Assembly: GCA_000158155.1 (NCBI GenBank) | Contig: DS999405.1 | Location: 709,623 to 773,622 of the forward strand | Direction of reading: 5' to 3' | Length of the DNA: 64,000 nt | Source of the DNA: a gamma proteobacterium NOR5-3 | Lineage (GTDB): Bacteria; Pseudomonadota; Gammaproteobacteria; Pseudomonadales; Halieaceae | Shown here: positions 1-9,130 of the stretch, in pieces | How positions within the stretch are numbered: position 1 is the first letter of the stretch | How the letters are laid out: each line of letters starts with the position of its first letter | Notes under the pieces: generated by a model | Databases searched by the model: none | The model's input: only the letters and a program-made list of their open reading frames with translations | What the model was told of the DNA's origin: nothing | Translations under genes and position numbers: made by a program

Positions 1-1
1 G

Positions 2-94
2 CTGGCGTCGGGCCTCGAGGCTGCAGGCCGTAAATCTGGCACCAGGCCTGTAGATGTCTTTGCCGGCCTTCGCGCATGGAAGGATCAGTTCTGA
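2..94 (+). CDS. gloB: Hydroxyacylglutathione hydrolase, C-terminal fragment
   Basis: Only the last 30 codons are inside the window. The frame beginning at base 2 is open to a TGA at 92-94 and ends VDVFAGLRAWKDQF, which resembles the usual C-terminus of glyoxalase II (GloB). That enzyme hydrolyses S-lactoylglutathione to lactate and glutathione in methylglyoxal detoxification. The next gene is an mltD-type transglycosylase, and gloB-mltD is a familiar pair in Gammaproteobacteria, which supports the call. The active site lies upstream of the window, so identity rests on a short tail and on context. Confidence 0.6.
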   Translation: MASGLEAAGRKSGTRPVDVFAGLRAWKDQF

Positions 95-1428
95 ACGCCA
101 CATTGCTCCGTGCCAGCTTACTCCTCGCTCTGCTCGCGCTGAGCGCTTGTAGTACGCAAGGCGACAAGCCTCAGGAGCCTGAGGTAACCACCACGTCGGC
201 AGCCGAGTTACTGCCGCCCGCGCCCGCTGCTCAGCCAACGGCAGACCCGGGGCCGCCGGTAGATCTGTGGGATAGAATCCGACGCCAGCTGCAGTTTCAC
301 ACGCTGCATAACGCGCGTATTGGTGCTGCGCGGGAATACTATCTCAAGCAGCCTCGCTACTTTGAGTTGGTGGGTCCCCGGGCAGAGCGCTATCTCTACC
401 ATCTGGTTAACGAGGTGGAGGCGCGGGACATGCCCATCGAAATAGCCCTGCTGCCCTTCGTGGAAAGTGCCATGAACCCCTTTGCGTTTTCCAATCAACG
501 CGCGGCCGGACTATGGCAAATCATGCCGGGTACCGCAGACGATCTGGGCGTGCGGCGGGATTGGTGGTTTGATGGCCGTCTGGATGTTCAGGACTCCACA
601 ACGCACGCCCTGAATTACCTGGAGTCCATGAATGCGGACTTTAACGGTGACTGGTTGCTGACTCTGGCGGCTTATAACTCAGGCAAGGGTCGCGTTCAGC
701 GCGCCATCAAGCGAAACCAAAGCAAGGGCCTGCCCATTGATTACTGGTCTTTGGAGCTTCCGCGCGAGACCCGGCGTTATGTCCCGCGACTGATCGCACT
801 GAGCACCATCGTCGCCTTTAACGAAGCACTGGAGGTCAGTCTGCCCGACATACCTAACGCGCCTTCTTTTGCGGCCATTGATACTGCGGGTCAGATAGAA
901 ATGCTGCGAGCGGCGGAACTTGCCGGCCTGGATCTTGTGGAACTGCGTAACTTTAATCCCGGGCAGCTGCGTTGGGCAACGGCACCGAATGGTGACGGCA
1001 CACTGCTTGTGCCGGTTTCCATTGCTGACTCTCTGGCGGCCACCCTCGCCGCCCTTCCGGATTCTCAGCGGGTTACCTGGCAGCACTACCGAATTCGTCG
1101 GGGCGACAGTCTTATTCGCATCGCCAAACAGTTTGATACGCAGGTGGGCCTGCTTCGCGAGGTAAACAACCTCAAGGGCAACCTGATCCGGGCCGGTGAT
1201 ACCTTAATGATTCCCGATAGCACTGCCTGGCAACAGAGTCTGGCCTTGGCCCAGAGCGGCAGTACCGGAGTGCGCCGCGGCTACACGGTGCGCCGCGGTG
1301 ATTCCCTGTATGAAATTGCCCTGCGCTTTGATGTCACCATCGACGACATAATTAGCTGGAACAAGCTCGATCCGAATCGCTACCTGCAGCCGGGGCAATC
1401 ACTCACGCTGTATCTGGCCGGGGACTAG
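76..1428 (+). CDS. mltD: Membrane-bound lytic murein transglycosylase D with two LysM repeats
   Basis: This enzyme cleaves the MurNAc-GlcNAc bond of peptidoglycan to leave 1,6-anhydromuropeptides, and acts in the periplasm anchored to the outer membrane. The N-terminus is a lipoprotein signal ending LALLALSAC, with the lipidated Cys near residue 25. The SLT catalytic domain follows, with the motif VESAMNPFAFS (catalytic Glu about 130) and GLWQIMP. Two LysM peptidoglycan-binding repeats start near residues 338 (YRIRRGDS) and 403 (YTVRRGDS). The length of 450 residues is normal for MltD. The ATG at 76 overlaps the end of gloB by 19 bp, implying coupled translation. A CTG five codons in is a weaker alternative start. 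Confidence 0.93.
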   Translation: MEGSVLNATLLRASLLLALLALSACSTQGDKPQEPEVTTTSAAELLPPAPAAQPTADPGPPVDLWDRIRRQLQFHTLHNARIGAAREYYLKQPRYFELVGPRAERYLYHLVNEVEARDMPIEIALLPFVESAMNPFAFSNQRAAGLWQIMPGTADDLGVRRDWWFDGRLDVQDSTTHALNYLESMNADFNGDWLLTLAAYNSGKGRVQRAIKRNQSKGLPIDYWSLELPRETRRYVPRLIALSTIVAFNEALEVSLPDIPNAPSFAAIDTAGQIEMLRAAELAGLDLVELRNFNPGQLRWATAPNGDGTLLVPVSIADSLAATLAALPDSQRVTWQHYRIRRGDSLIRIAKQFDTQVGLLREVNNLKGNLIRAGDTLMIPDSTAWQQSLALAQSGSTGVRRGYTVRRGDSLYEIALRFDVTIDDIISWNKLDPNRYLQPGQSLTLYLAGD

Positions 1429-1447
1429 CACGCCGATACACGAGCGC

Positions 1448-4400
1448 CTAGCCGGCCTCTTCCTTTGGCTCTTTTTGTATATTGAAAAACACAGCATAAA
1501 GCGTCGGCACCACGGTCAGGGTCAGCACCGAGGCAAATCCCAAGCCCGCCATAATGGTCACCGACATGTTCTCAAAGAACACATCGGATAACAGTGGAAT
1601 AAGACCCAAGATCGTCGTCCCTGCTGCCAGTACCACCGGGCGTGCCCGGGATACCGCAGAGTCCAATACGGCCTTGTAACGATCTTTGCCCTCGGCAATT
1701 TGTTGATCAATCTCCTCGATAAGCACGATGGCGTTTTTGATAAGCAGACCAATCAAAGACAGAGCGCCCAGCATGGACATGAAGTCGAAGGCACCGTTGG
1801 TTGCCAGTAATCCAGCGCTAATACCCACGATGGCTAACGGTACCGTGAGCCAGATGATCAGCGGCTGCCGTAGTTTTCCAAAAAGCACAATACTGGTGAG
1901 TATCATCAACAAAACACCCACAGGCAGCGAGCGCCCCAGACCTTGCTGGGCATTGGCGTTGTCTTCGTATTCTCCTCCCCAGGATAGCGAGTATCCCGGC
2001 GGTAATTCGATGGCTCCAATTCTTGGCTGTAGACGCTCAAAGAGTGGCGTCGCCAGCTCTCCTGCAGGGTTACAGGACGCAATAATTGTCTGAATGCGAT
2101 TACGGCCTCGCAGTAACGCATTTTCCCAATCCGTTCGATACCCGGAGATCACAGAAGATGCAGGGACTGTTTTTCCAAGTACGGCGCTCCAAATCTGCAC
2201 GTCGCGAATAGCATCGACATCGACTCTCTCGCTTTCGCTAGCGCGCATCTTCAGAGGCAGCACCCGATTGCCATCGCGATAACTACCCGCCGGCATTCCG
2301 TCAAAGGCGAATTTCATGGCATCACCAAGATCTTCCCGACTGATGCCTAGCTGCCTGCCAACCTGTTCATTGAACAGGGGCGTTACCAGCTTGACCGGTG
2401 ATCGCCAATCATTGCGAATATCGACGGCCTCATAATCGTCGCGCATGATTGCTTCAGCCTGCTCGGACAGTTGGCGTAGCATCGTTGCGTCGGGCCCGGA
2501 GAAACGAGCTTCAATCTTGGCATCACGGCCAGGGCCTATGCGCAGGGATTTGACGATGGGGTCTATCCAGGGGGCTTCGGTGCGAAGTTTTTCCGCGACC
2601 AGCAGCTGCAGTGGACGCACCTTGTCGGGGTCATTGGTGCGCACAATGATCTGGCTGTAGGCAGGCGTGGGTTCCCGGGCGTCGTAAACCAGCGTGAAGC
2701 GCTGGTGCGCCCCGCCGACCACCGTCGTTGTTTGAACAACGCCGGGTTGCTCTCGCAGGTAAGCGCTCAAGGCCAGGGTGTCGTCGCGGGTTTTGCGAAT
2801 GTCAGATCCTTCGGGCTCATAGATATCCACAAAAAATAGCGGTGTGCTCGATGCGGGGAAGAAGCCGCTTTTGACCTGTCCAAAGCCGATTACGCCCAGC
2901 ACAAACAAACCCATAACCAGTACCAGGGTAACCTTTCGATAATCCACAGCCAGAGCGACGACACGCCGGTAGCTGCGAAAGATTTTCCCATCGTAGGGGT
3001 CTAGATCCTGGCTGGGGCCACCGGGCTTCAACAGCAATGCACAAAGTAGAGGCGTAGTGCTGACCGCCGTTATCCAACTCAGCGACAGGGAAATCAGGAT
3101 TACGTAAAACAGTGAGCCAGCAAATTCCCCGGTGTTATCCGGCGATAGCCCGATGGCCGAAAACGCGAGAATACCGATGGCGGTACCACCCAGGAGCGCC
3201 CAGAGCGTTTTTCCCACGGCCTCGGTAGCGGCTTCCAATGCTTTCATCCCTGATTGCATGCGTACCTGCATGCCTTCTGCCACCACAATGGCATTGTCCA
3301 CCAGCATGCCCAGGGCGATTACCAGAGCGCCGAGAGAGATACGCTGAAGTTCAATGCCGAACAGGTACATGAAGAACAGTGTGCCGGCGACAGTAATCAA
3401 CAGTACCGAACCGATGATGAGTCCTGAGCGCAGTCCCATGAACAGCAACAGCACCGCAATCACGATGGCGACCGCCTGGGCGACGCTCACGATAAACCCG
3501 CCGACGGATTTCTCCACTTCGGCCGGCTGGTCGTAGACCGCCTCCAGGGACATGCCCACGGGTATCAGCGTCTGTAGTTCATCGATACGCGCGTTCAAAC
3601 GTTTACCGACCTCCACGACGTTTTGGCCCTTGGCCATGCTGATTCCCACACTGAGCGCCGGCTGGCCGTTGTGGTAATAGAGCTTGATGGGAACCGCTTC
3701 ATAGGCGCGGGTGATGGTGGCGATATCCCGAAGGCGCACCAGACTGCGATCGCGGGATGAGATGAGCACGTCGCCGATTTCCTGGACCGATTCAAATTCT
3801 CCGGTGGGTTTGATTCGCAAATAGTCGTTGCCCACTCGTGCGTTACCGGCATCAACCACTGAGTTTTGGGAGCCGAGCACGCTGGCGATGGTGCCCGGAT
3901 CAATGCCCAGTTCAGCCAGGCGCGAGCGCGACATATCGAGATACACAACCTCCTGTTGCTCTCCGTCTATGGATACCTTGCGAACGCCTTGAACCAGGAC
4001 TAATTGCCGTTTGATGTTGTCGGCAACGTCGTAGAGATCACGCCAGGTGTAGCCCTCCCCCCTCAGCATTAGGTAGACGCCGTAAACGTCGCCAAAGTCA
4101 TCAATGACGATGGGGGCTCGAGCCCCCGGGGGGAGCTTGGGGCGCACATCGGTTATTTTACGGCGTAGCTCGTCAAACACATTCGGGAGATCCGCAGCGC
4201 CATACTCGTCTTTGAACTCGATGGTGATGTCGGACAGGCCGGGCCGCGACACAGACATTTTGAGGCGCTTTAACTGGGGCAGCTTCTGGATCGCGTCCTC
4301 AAGGTGATAGGTCACCTCATCGTGTACTTCCTGCGCAGACGCGCCGGGATATTGGGTAATGATCTTTGCCATTTTGATGGTGAAGGCAGGGTCTTCGAGC

Positions 4401-4501
4401 TTGCCCATCTTCTGAAAGCCAAAAACGCCTCCAGCCACCATGATGACAACGACCAACCAAGAGATAACCGGCGTACGAACCGAGTAGGCGCCGATGCTCA
4501 T
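1448..4501 (-). CDS. RND efflux pump, inner-membrane transporter (AcrB/HAE1-like)
   Basis: This is a 1017-residue resistance-nodulation-division transporter that drives efflux by proton exchange across the inner membrane. It has the usual layout of two repeated halves: TM1 near the N-terminus, a large periplasmic loop, TM2-6, a second loop and TM8-12. The TM4 motif GMLVDNAIVV carries Asp-Asn rather than the Asp-Asp of AcrB, common in non-AcrB branches of HAE1. TM10 has the expected Lys in LIGLLIKNAIVLIEE. The start ATG overlaps the adaptor stop in an ATGA arrangement, so the two are co-translated. No TolC-like outer-membrane channel is encoded beside them, so one is presumably borrowed from elsewhere. 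The substrate cannot be inferred. Confidence 0.93.
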   Translation of the reverse strand: MSIGAYSVRTPVISWLVVVIMVAGGVFGFQKMGKLEDPAFTIKMAKIITQYPGASAQEVHDEVTYHLEDAIQKLPQLKRLKMSVSRPGLSDITIEFKDEYGAADLPNVFDELRRKITDVRPKLPPGARAPIVIDDFGDVYGVYLMLRGEGYTWRDLYDVADNIKRQLVLVQGVRKVSIDGEQQEVVYLDMSRSRLAELGIDPGTIASVLGSQNSVVDAGNARVGNDYLRIKPTGEFESVQEIGDVLISSRDRSLVRLRDIATITRAYEAVPIKLYYHNGQPALSVGISMAKGQNVVEVGKRLNARIDELQTLIPVGMSLEAVYDQPAEVEKSVGGFIVSVAQAVAIVIAVLLLFMGLRSGLIIGSVLLITVAGTLFFMYLFGIELQRISLGALVIALGMLVDNAIVVAEGMQVRMQSGMKALEAATEAVGKTLWALLGGTAIGILAFSAIGLSPDNTGEFAGSLFYVILISLSLSWITAVSTTPLLCALLLKPGGPSQDLDPYDGKIFRSYRRVVALAVDYRKVTLVLVMGLFVLGVIGFGQVKSGFFPASSTPLFFVDIYEPEGSDIRKTRDDTLALSAYLREQPGVVQTTTVVGGAHQRFTLVYDAREPTPAYSQIIVRTNDPDKVRPLQLLVAEKLRTEAPWIDPIVKSLRIGPGRDAKIEARFSGPDATMLRQLSEQAEAIMRDDYEAVDIRNDWRSPVKLVTPLFNEQVGRQLGISREDLGDAMKFAFDGMPAGSYRDGNRVLPLKMRASESERVDVDAIRDVQIWSAVLGKTVPASSVISGYRTDWENALLRGRNRIQTIIASCNPAGELATPLFERLQPRIGAIELPPGYSLSWGGEYEDNANAQQGLGRSLPVGVLLMILTSIVLFGKLRQPLIIWLTVPLAIVGISAGLLATNGAFDFMSMLGALSLIGLLIKNAIVLIEEIDQQIAEGKDRYKAVLDSAVSRARPVVLAAGTTILGLIPLLSDVFFENMSVTIMAGLGFASVLTLTVVPTLYAVFFNIQKEPKEEAG

Positions 4502-5706
4502 AAAGCGCGGCTATCGCTGGTTCCGTCCTCGCGAGGAATGGCCTGCTCGCCCGTGTCCATGCGCGTGACCTGCATACCATCAGAGAGGTAGCTGGCCCCT
4601 ACGGCAACAATCTCTTCGCCACCGGTCAGTCCTGACAGCACTTCGATCATATCGCCCGACATACGGCCTGTATCGACGCTCACGCTGCGCACCTGCATGG
4701 TTTGGTCATCAAGCACAAACACCCGGGGTGACAGTGTCGCATCTGCCTGCACGGCTCTTGCCGGCACCCAGGCAACCCCATCGCTCGGTAACAGATCGCT
4801 GAAATCCACCTCTACCTGCGCGGTCATTCCCGGCAGTACGGTGAACTCGTCGGGTTGGCGCATGCTGAAGGTCACGGGAAAAGTCTGTGTATCCGGGTCA
4901 GCCCTGGTCGCGAGCTCTCGAAGCTCCAGTGCATAACTGATATTGGGCCGATTATCGAAAGACACCATGGCACGCACCGCCGCCGCAGGACTTTCCTGCA
5001 GTGCGCCGTTGGATAGATCGTCCTCGCCGCCGCTACTGACGCTGCGGATCACGGACTCGGGCATTGCAATAATTACGTAGAGTCGATCCGTGTCCTGAAG
5101 GTAGACAATGCTCTGCTTTGCCTGAACCTCTTCAAAGTTATCGACATAGCGGCGGGCTATGCGTCCCCGAAAAGGCGCTCGCAGCGTGGCGTAGCCAAGA
5201 TCGGCCTTTGCCTGTGCTAAAGCCGCCCGAGCCGAACGAAAATCCGCTTCCATGCGATCGTAGTCCAACTGGGAAATGCTGCCTGAGCCTATGAGTTCGC
5301 CGGCGCGGCGAAAGTTGCGCTCGGTGTTTTCAAATACCGCTTCGCGGTCCTCCAGGGTGTTCTTGAAGTCGGTGGCGTCGAGTTGCGCGACGATCTGTCC
5401 GGCCTCTACCACCTCGCCCTCTCGAATGGGCAGTGCCTCGAGCTGGCCGGACACGCGGAAAGACAGCTCCGCCTGCGTTGCGGCCTCGATACTCGCGGGA
5501 AATTGACGAATCTCGGCACTGAGGCTGGCATCTACCGTAAACAATTTGACGGGGCGTGATCTCATGCTTTGCTCAGGCGCAGGGGGCTCAGAGCAACCCG
5601 CCATGCTCAACGCCAGTATTCCCACCGCGCTTAGAAAAACGCTGGGCCTAAGTGTTACCTCTTTTAGACCAGGCACATTGGCAATCAGATCGCTGAGCTT
5701 TTGCAT
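4498..5706 (-). CDS. RND efflux periplasmic adaptor lipoprotein (membrane fusion protein)
   Basis: This 402-residue membrane fusion protein would link the RND pump to an outer-membrane channel. A lipobox (LSMAGC, Cys about residue 38) follows a hydrophobic stretch, so the protein is probably a lipoprotein. The segment ahead of the signal is longer than usual, so the true start may lie inside the frame; no convincing ribosome binding site decides this. Barrel-sandwich halves (EGEVVEAGQIVAQLD and LGYATLRAPFRGRI) flank a coiled-coil hairpin at about residues 120-165, followed by beta-barrel and membrane-proximal domains. Its TGA stop overlaps the pump start by 4 bp. Confidence 0.9.
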   Translation of the reverse strand: MQKLSDLIANVPGLKEVTLRPSVFLSAVGILALSMAGCSEPPAPEQSMRSRPVKLFTVDASLSAEIRQFPASIEAATQAELSFRVSGQLEALPIREGEVVEAGQIVAQLDATDFKNTLEDREAVFENTERNFRRAGELIGSGSISQLDYDRMEADFRSARAALAQAKADLGYATLRAPFRGRIARRYVDNFEEVQAKQSIVYLQDTDRLYVIIAMPESVIRSVSSGGEDDLSNGALQESPAAAVRAMVSFDNRPNISYALELRELATRADPDTQTFPVTFSMRQPDEFTVLPGMTAQVEVDFSDLLPSDGVAWVPARAVQADATLSPRVFVLDDQTMQVRSVSVDTGRMSGDMIEVLSGLTGGEEIVAVGASYLSDGMQVTRMDTGEQAIPREDGTSDSRAL

Positions 5707-5803
5707 GGGGTGTCTGGCGCTCGTTGGTTAACAGGTCGACAGTATAAAAAGACCTCGCAGCAATTGCTAAGCGTTCTGCTTGCAAGCTCGATGGTATCTA
5801 AGA

Positions 5804-8800
5804 TCATGAATCCGGCAAGGTAGATCCCTGCCACTGGGCGTGTTTACCCAGCGCCGGAAAGTAAAGTGCGCAGCGCACGGGCTCACTGAATCGCTCCGCT
5901 AGCGCGAGGACATAGGCTGACAGTTGTGCAGAGTAGCTTTGGAGCTGGTTTGCCATAAATTGTTCTTCGCTCTCGCCTTCACCCGGTGCGCTGGTTTTAT
6001 AGTCCACGACCCAGCGTTCTCCTCGGGCCTCGTCCACAAAGCTGTAATCAAGGATTAATTGTTGTGTACCTGTTTCTGTACCTACCGTAAGCGCTAGCTC
6101 CGCCGCGCGCTCGTGGCGCTCGCCAGAGAGCATCCACGCAGCAAAGGGGTCAGCCAACACGCGATCCAACATGGCAGCACCCTCGCTTTGCAATCGGCTC
6201 AGGGAGCTGCTGTCTGCGCCTGCCTCCAGCAACGCGACTTTCAATAACGCGCCCAGCGCAGCGTCGCAGGACCGGGGCAGCTGCGGGCGATAAACCAGTG
6301 CCTCCAAGCATCGATGAATTGCGGTGCCAAACGCTCTGGCCTGATAGTTCTCCGCCAGCTTTAGGCCCTGTGCAAGCGCATCCTGTGGCGTAGCCTCTAT
6401 ACGTGGGAGGTCTCGAAGACGGCGGTAGCCGGTCAAAGACTCCGTAGTTATAGCGTCGTCGGCGGGCACAAAAGATACGTCGAGTTGTGACTCTATGGTC
6501 GGCCAGATAACGCTCAGCAGCGAGCCGGCGCCCGGCGGCCGGTGCGCCTCTTTCGCCTCATCCCAGCTAAGCGTGGCACCCAGCCACAGATAATCTGCCG
6601 CCCGGGTGCAACCCACGTAAAACAATCGCGTGGCCTCGCAGTCGCGTTTCTGTTTCGCCTGTGCTTTCAAGTAATCATACATACGAGGACGGTCACCCCC
6701 CTCGGCGTCTGCGCGAATATCCAGCAAAAAGGCCGGCGCAGAGCCCGGCAGCACAAACTCATCCCACAGTAGCAACTCCCGATCCTGACCTGCGGTGTTC
6801 TTCGCCAATGCCGGAATAAACACCCAGTCGAACTCCAGCCCCTTGGCCTTGTGCAATGTCATTACCTGAACCTTGCAGCGCTCATCGCCCGGGGATGCAT
6901 ACAGCGTGTCCATAGCCTCGTTCAACATCCGCCCGTTAAGGGTTTGCTGCTGCATTTCCAGTTGCTCCAGACACTGCAAAAAACGCTCTGCGTCGTGAAT
7001 GTCCGCCTCGCTCGCCAGCGCCCCCGCCCCGTGTAACAGCAGCCAGCACTCTTCTACCCATACACGCAGGGCAAGCCGGTCGCGGTAGTGATCAGCCCAT
7101 TGAAGTACATTCTGTAATTGCCCGACGCGCTGTCGCGCTGTGTCAGACAATCGGGCGAATTCCTGCGACGCAACAAAGTCAGGGTCGCTTAAATCTGCAG
7201 CCGTAGGGCACATCATCGACATCAAAAGGAGGTCTGCGTTGTCCAGAGCGATAGAGGGGCAGCGCAGCAGCGCCAACCATGCATAGCGGTCAAAACGATC
7301 ACATAAAACCGTGCTCAGCGTCAGCAGGTCCCGAATCAGTGGCCGCTGGGCAAGCGTATCCAGATCTCGTGCCGCCACCTCGATGCCGCGCTCCCTAAGC
7401 GCCGCTAAAACCGGGCGAAGCTGACTTCGAGAGCGCCCAAGAATCGCGATACTTTCCACCTGATCATCGACAAGCCCCTCCTCCAGTTTTAAGCACAGCG
7501 CCGCTATTTCGGCTTCGTTTGCGCCCTCGCCGGTAAAGATGGCAAGCTCTGGTTCGGGGCCCGGGTCTCGCGCGGCCGCGGCGCTGCGGTATTGCACCGC
7601 GCCCAATTGGGCGTCATCAGTCGCCGGAAACCCGGCTTTGAAATGGCTGTTAGTCCATTCCACCAGACCTTGCTGACTACGAAAATTGACGCTCAAATCC
7701 AGGGGCGTCAGCGCGAGGTCGCCGATACCTTCGCTGCGTGCCCGTATAAACAACCCGACGTTGGCTTCCCGAAATCCGTAGATGGACTGCATGGCATCGC
7801 CCACCAGCAGCAGCGTTCGGGGGGCCTGGTTGTTCTCGGTGTTGTAGTCCTGCCAGCCGCGCGTCAGACGCCGAATTAACTCAAACTGCACTGACGAAGT
7901 GTCCTGGAACTCGTCGACCAACAAGTGCTCAATGGCATGGTCCAGGCGTAGCGCAATATCCGTAGGCTCATCGTCACTGCCCAGCGCCGTGAGCGCAGCG
8001 AGCGCGATCTGCGCGTGATCGACCTCTCCCGACTGTTGAAAAACCAACAGAAGCTGGGCTCCTAGCCGCGGTAACAGTCGAGTTAACGCGGCTAACACGT
8101 GCCAGTGCTGCGGCTCTTCTTCCACATCCGGTAAGAGCAGCACCTGACGCAGGTCCGATAACAGTGCGGGATCAGCGTCCTCGGTAAGGGCGGCCAGCAG
8201 CGCGAGCATTTGTTGCTTTCGCTCTTTGGCCTCGCCTGAACCGGTGGGGAAGCCGTTGTTTTTATTCACCGTCTTGCGCCAATCGCCTTTGCCAGTCAGT
8301 AACAGGGCGGCAACGGCGCGCCAGACATTCAGATTCTCACTGCTTTTTGCAAAAACGATATCCGTAGCAAGCTGCTCTGCCTGATAGTGCATCAACTCGG
8401 CGAGCTCATTGAGATAGGGTTCAAGGCGCGCACGCAGTTGCTGCAAACGATGGCGCACCAACGTCTCGCTGATCTCCAGCACACTGCGCCGATCCTCCTC
8501 TCTGAGTCCTGCGCCACCGAATACGGGTTGCCACTGTTCCCGGCGGGCAAGCAGGCCCGACAGCAACTCCACGGCTGTTTCCCAGTCGTTGTCCAAATGC
8601 AGTAAAAGGGTCTGGATATCCAGCGCCTGACCCTCACCCGCTTGTGCCAGTTCACGGTGTAAAAAGCTTTCAATGGCTTCGCGAAACAGGGGCCGGCTGT
8701 CGTCTGTGGCCGTGACCTGTCCGCCGCAGCCACTGAGCACCGGCATTTGCCGCGTGAGATATCCACAAAAGCTATCGATGGTCTGTATGCGCAGTCGTGA

Positions 8801-9130
8801 AGGATTGGCAAGGAGACCCCAGCCCAGCGCCCTGTCGTGCTCCCGTACGGCATGCGCGGCGGCGAGCAGTGCTTCTTCGTGGGGGTTACCTGCGGTCACC
8901 CCTGCCTCGGCGTCCCGCAGAGCGTTTACCACGCGGGCCCGCATTTCTGCCGCGGCCTTGCGGGTAAAGGTGATGGCCACTACGTGCTCAGGATCCTTGA
9001 CGCGCGCCAGCAGTCCCAGAAAGCGCCTTACCAATAAACCCGTCTTGCCTGATCCCGCCGGGGCGCTGACGCAAAACGATCCCAATGGATCCACCGCCCG
9101 CTCCCGGGCATCCATATCAACAGGGATCAT
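5804..9130 (-). CDS. UvrD/RecB-type helicase-nuclease, AddA-like
   Basis: This 1108-residue superfamily 1A helicase has a C-terminal RecB-family nuclease domain and probably processes double-strand ends for recombination. Visible motifs are Walker A APAGSGKT (Lys about 29), Walker B with DEFQDT, motif IV VNFRSQ, motif V TLHKAKGLEF, and motif VI FYVGCTRA. The nuclease part shows AFGTAIHR, then an Asp and VVDYKTS, the usual D-x(n)-D-x-K pattern. The frame is open upstream to 9172, but I chose the ATG at 9130: it overlaps the stop of the upstream nuclease gene as ATGA and sits 4 nt after GGAGGT, a strong Shine-Dalgarno. The two genes thus form a translationally coupled AddAB-like pair. No recBCD genes are visible in the window. 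Confidence 0.88.
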   Translation of the reverse strand: MIPVDMDARERAVDPLGSFCVSAPAGSGKTGLLVRRFLGLLARVKDPEHVVAITFTRKAAAEMRARVVNALRDAEAGVTAGNPHEEALLAAAHAVREHDRALGWGLLANPSRLRIQTIDSFCGYLTRQMPVLSGCGGQVTATDDSRPLFREAIESFLHRELAQAGEGQALDIQTLLLHLDNDWETAVELLSGLLARREQWQPVFGGAGLREEDRRSVLEISETLVRHRLQQLRARLEPYLNELAELMHYQAEQLATDIVFAKSSENLNVWRAVAALLLTGKGDWRKTVNKNNGFPTGSGEAKERKQQMLALLAALTEDADPALLSDLRQVLLLPDVEEEPQHWHVLAALTRLLPRLGAQLLLVFQQSGEVDHAQIALAALTALGSDDEPTDIALRLDHAIEHLLVDEFQDTSSVQFELIRRLTRGWQDYNTENNQAPRTLLLVGDAMQSIYGFREANVGLFIRARSEGIGDLALTPLDLSVNFRSQQGLVEWTNSHFKAGFPATDDAQLGAVQYRSAAAARDPGPEPELAIFTGEGANEAEIAALCLKLEEGLVDDQVESIAILGRSRSQLRPVLAALRERGIEVAARDLDTLAQRPLIRDLLTLSTVLCDRFDRYAWLALLRCPSIALDNADLLLMSMMCPTAADLSDPDFVASQEFARLSDTARQRVGQLQNVLQWADHYRDRLALRVWVEECWLLLHGAGALASEADIHDAERFLQCLEQLEMQQQTLNGRMLNEAMDTLYASPGDERCKVQVMTLHKAKGLEFDWVFIPALAKNTAGQDRELLLWDEFVLPGSAPAFLLDIRADAEGGDRPRMYDYLKAQAKQKRDCEATRLFYVGCTRAADYLWLGATLSWDEAKEAHRPPGAGSLLSVIWPTIESQLDVSFVPADDAITTESLTGYRRLRDLPRIEATPQDALAQGLKLAENYQARAFGTAIHRCLEALVYRPQLPRSCDAALGALLKVALLEAGADSSSLSRLQSEGAAMLDRVLADPFAAWMLSGERHERAAELALTVGTETGTQQLILDYSFVDEARGERWVVDYKTSAPGEGESEEQFMANQLQSYSAQLSAYVLALAERFSEPVRCALYFPALGKHAQWQGSTLPDS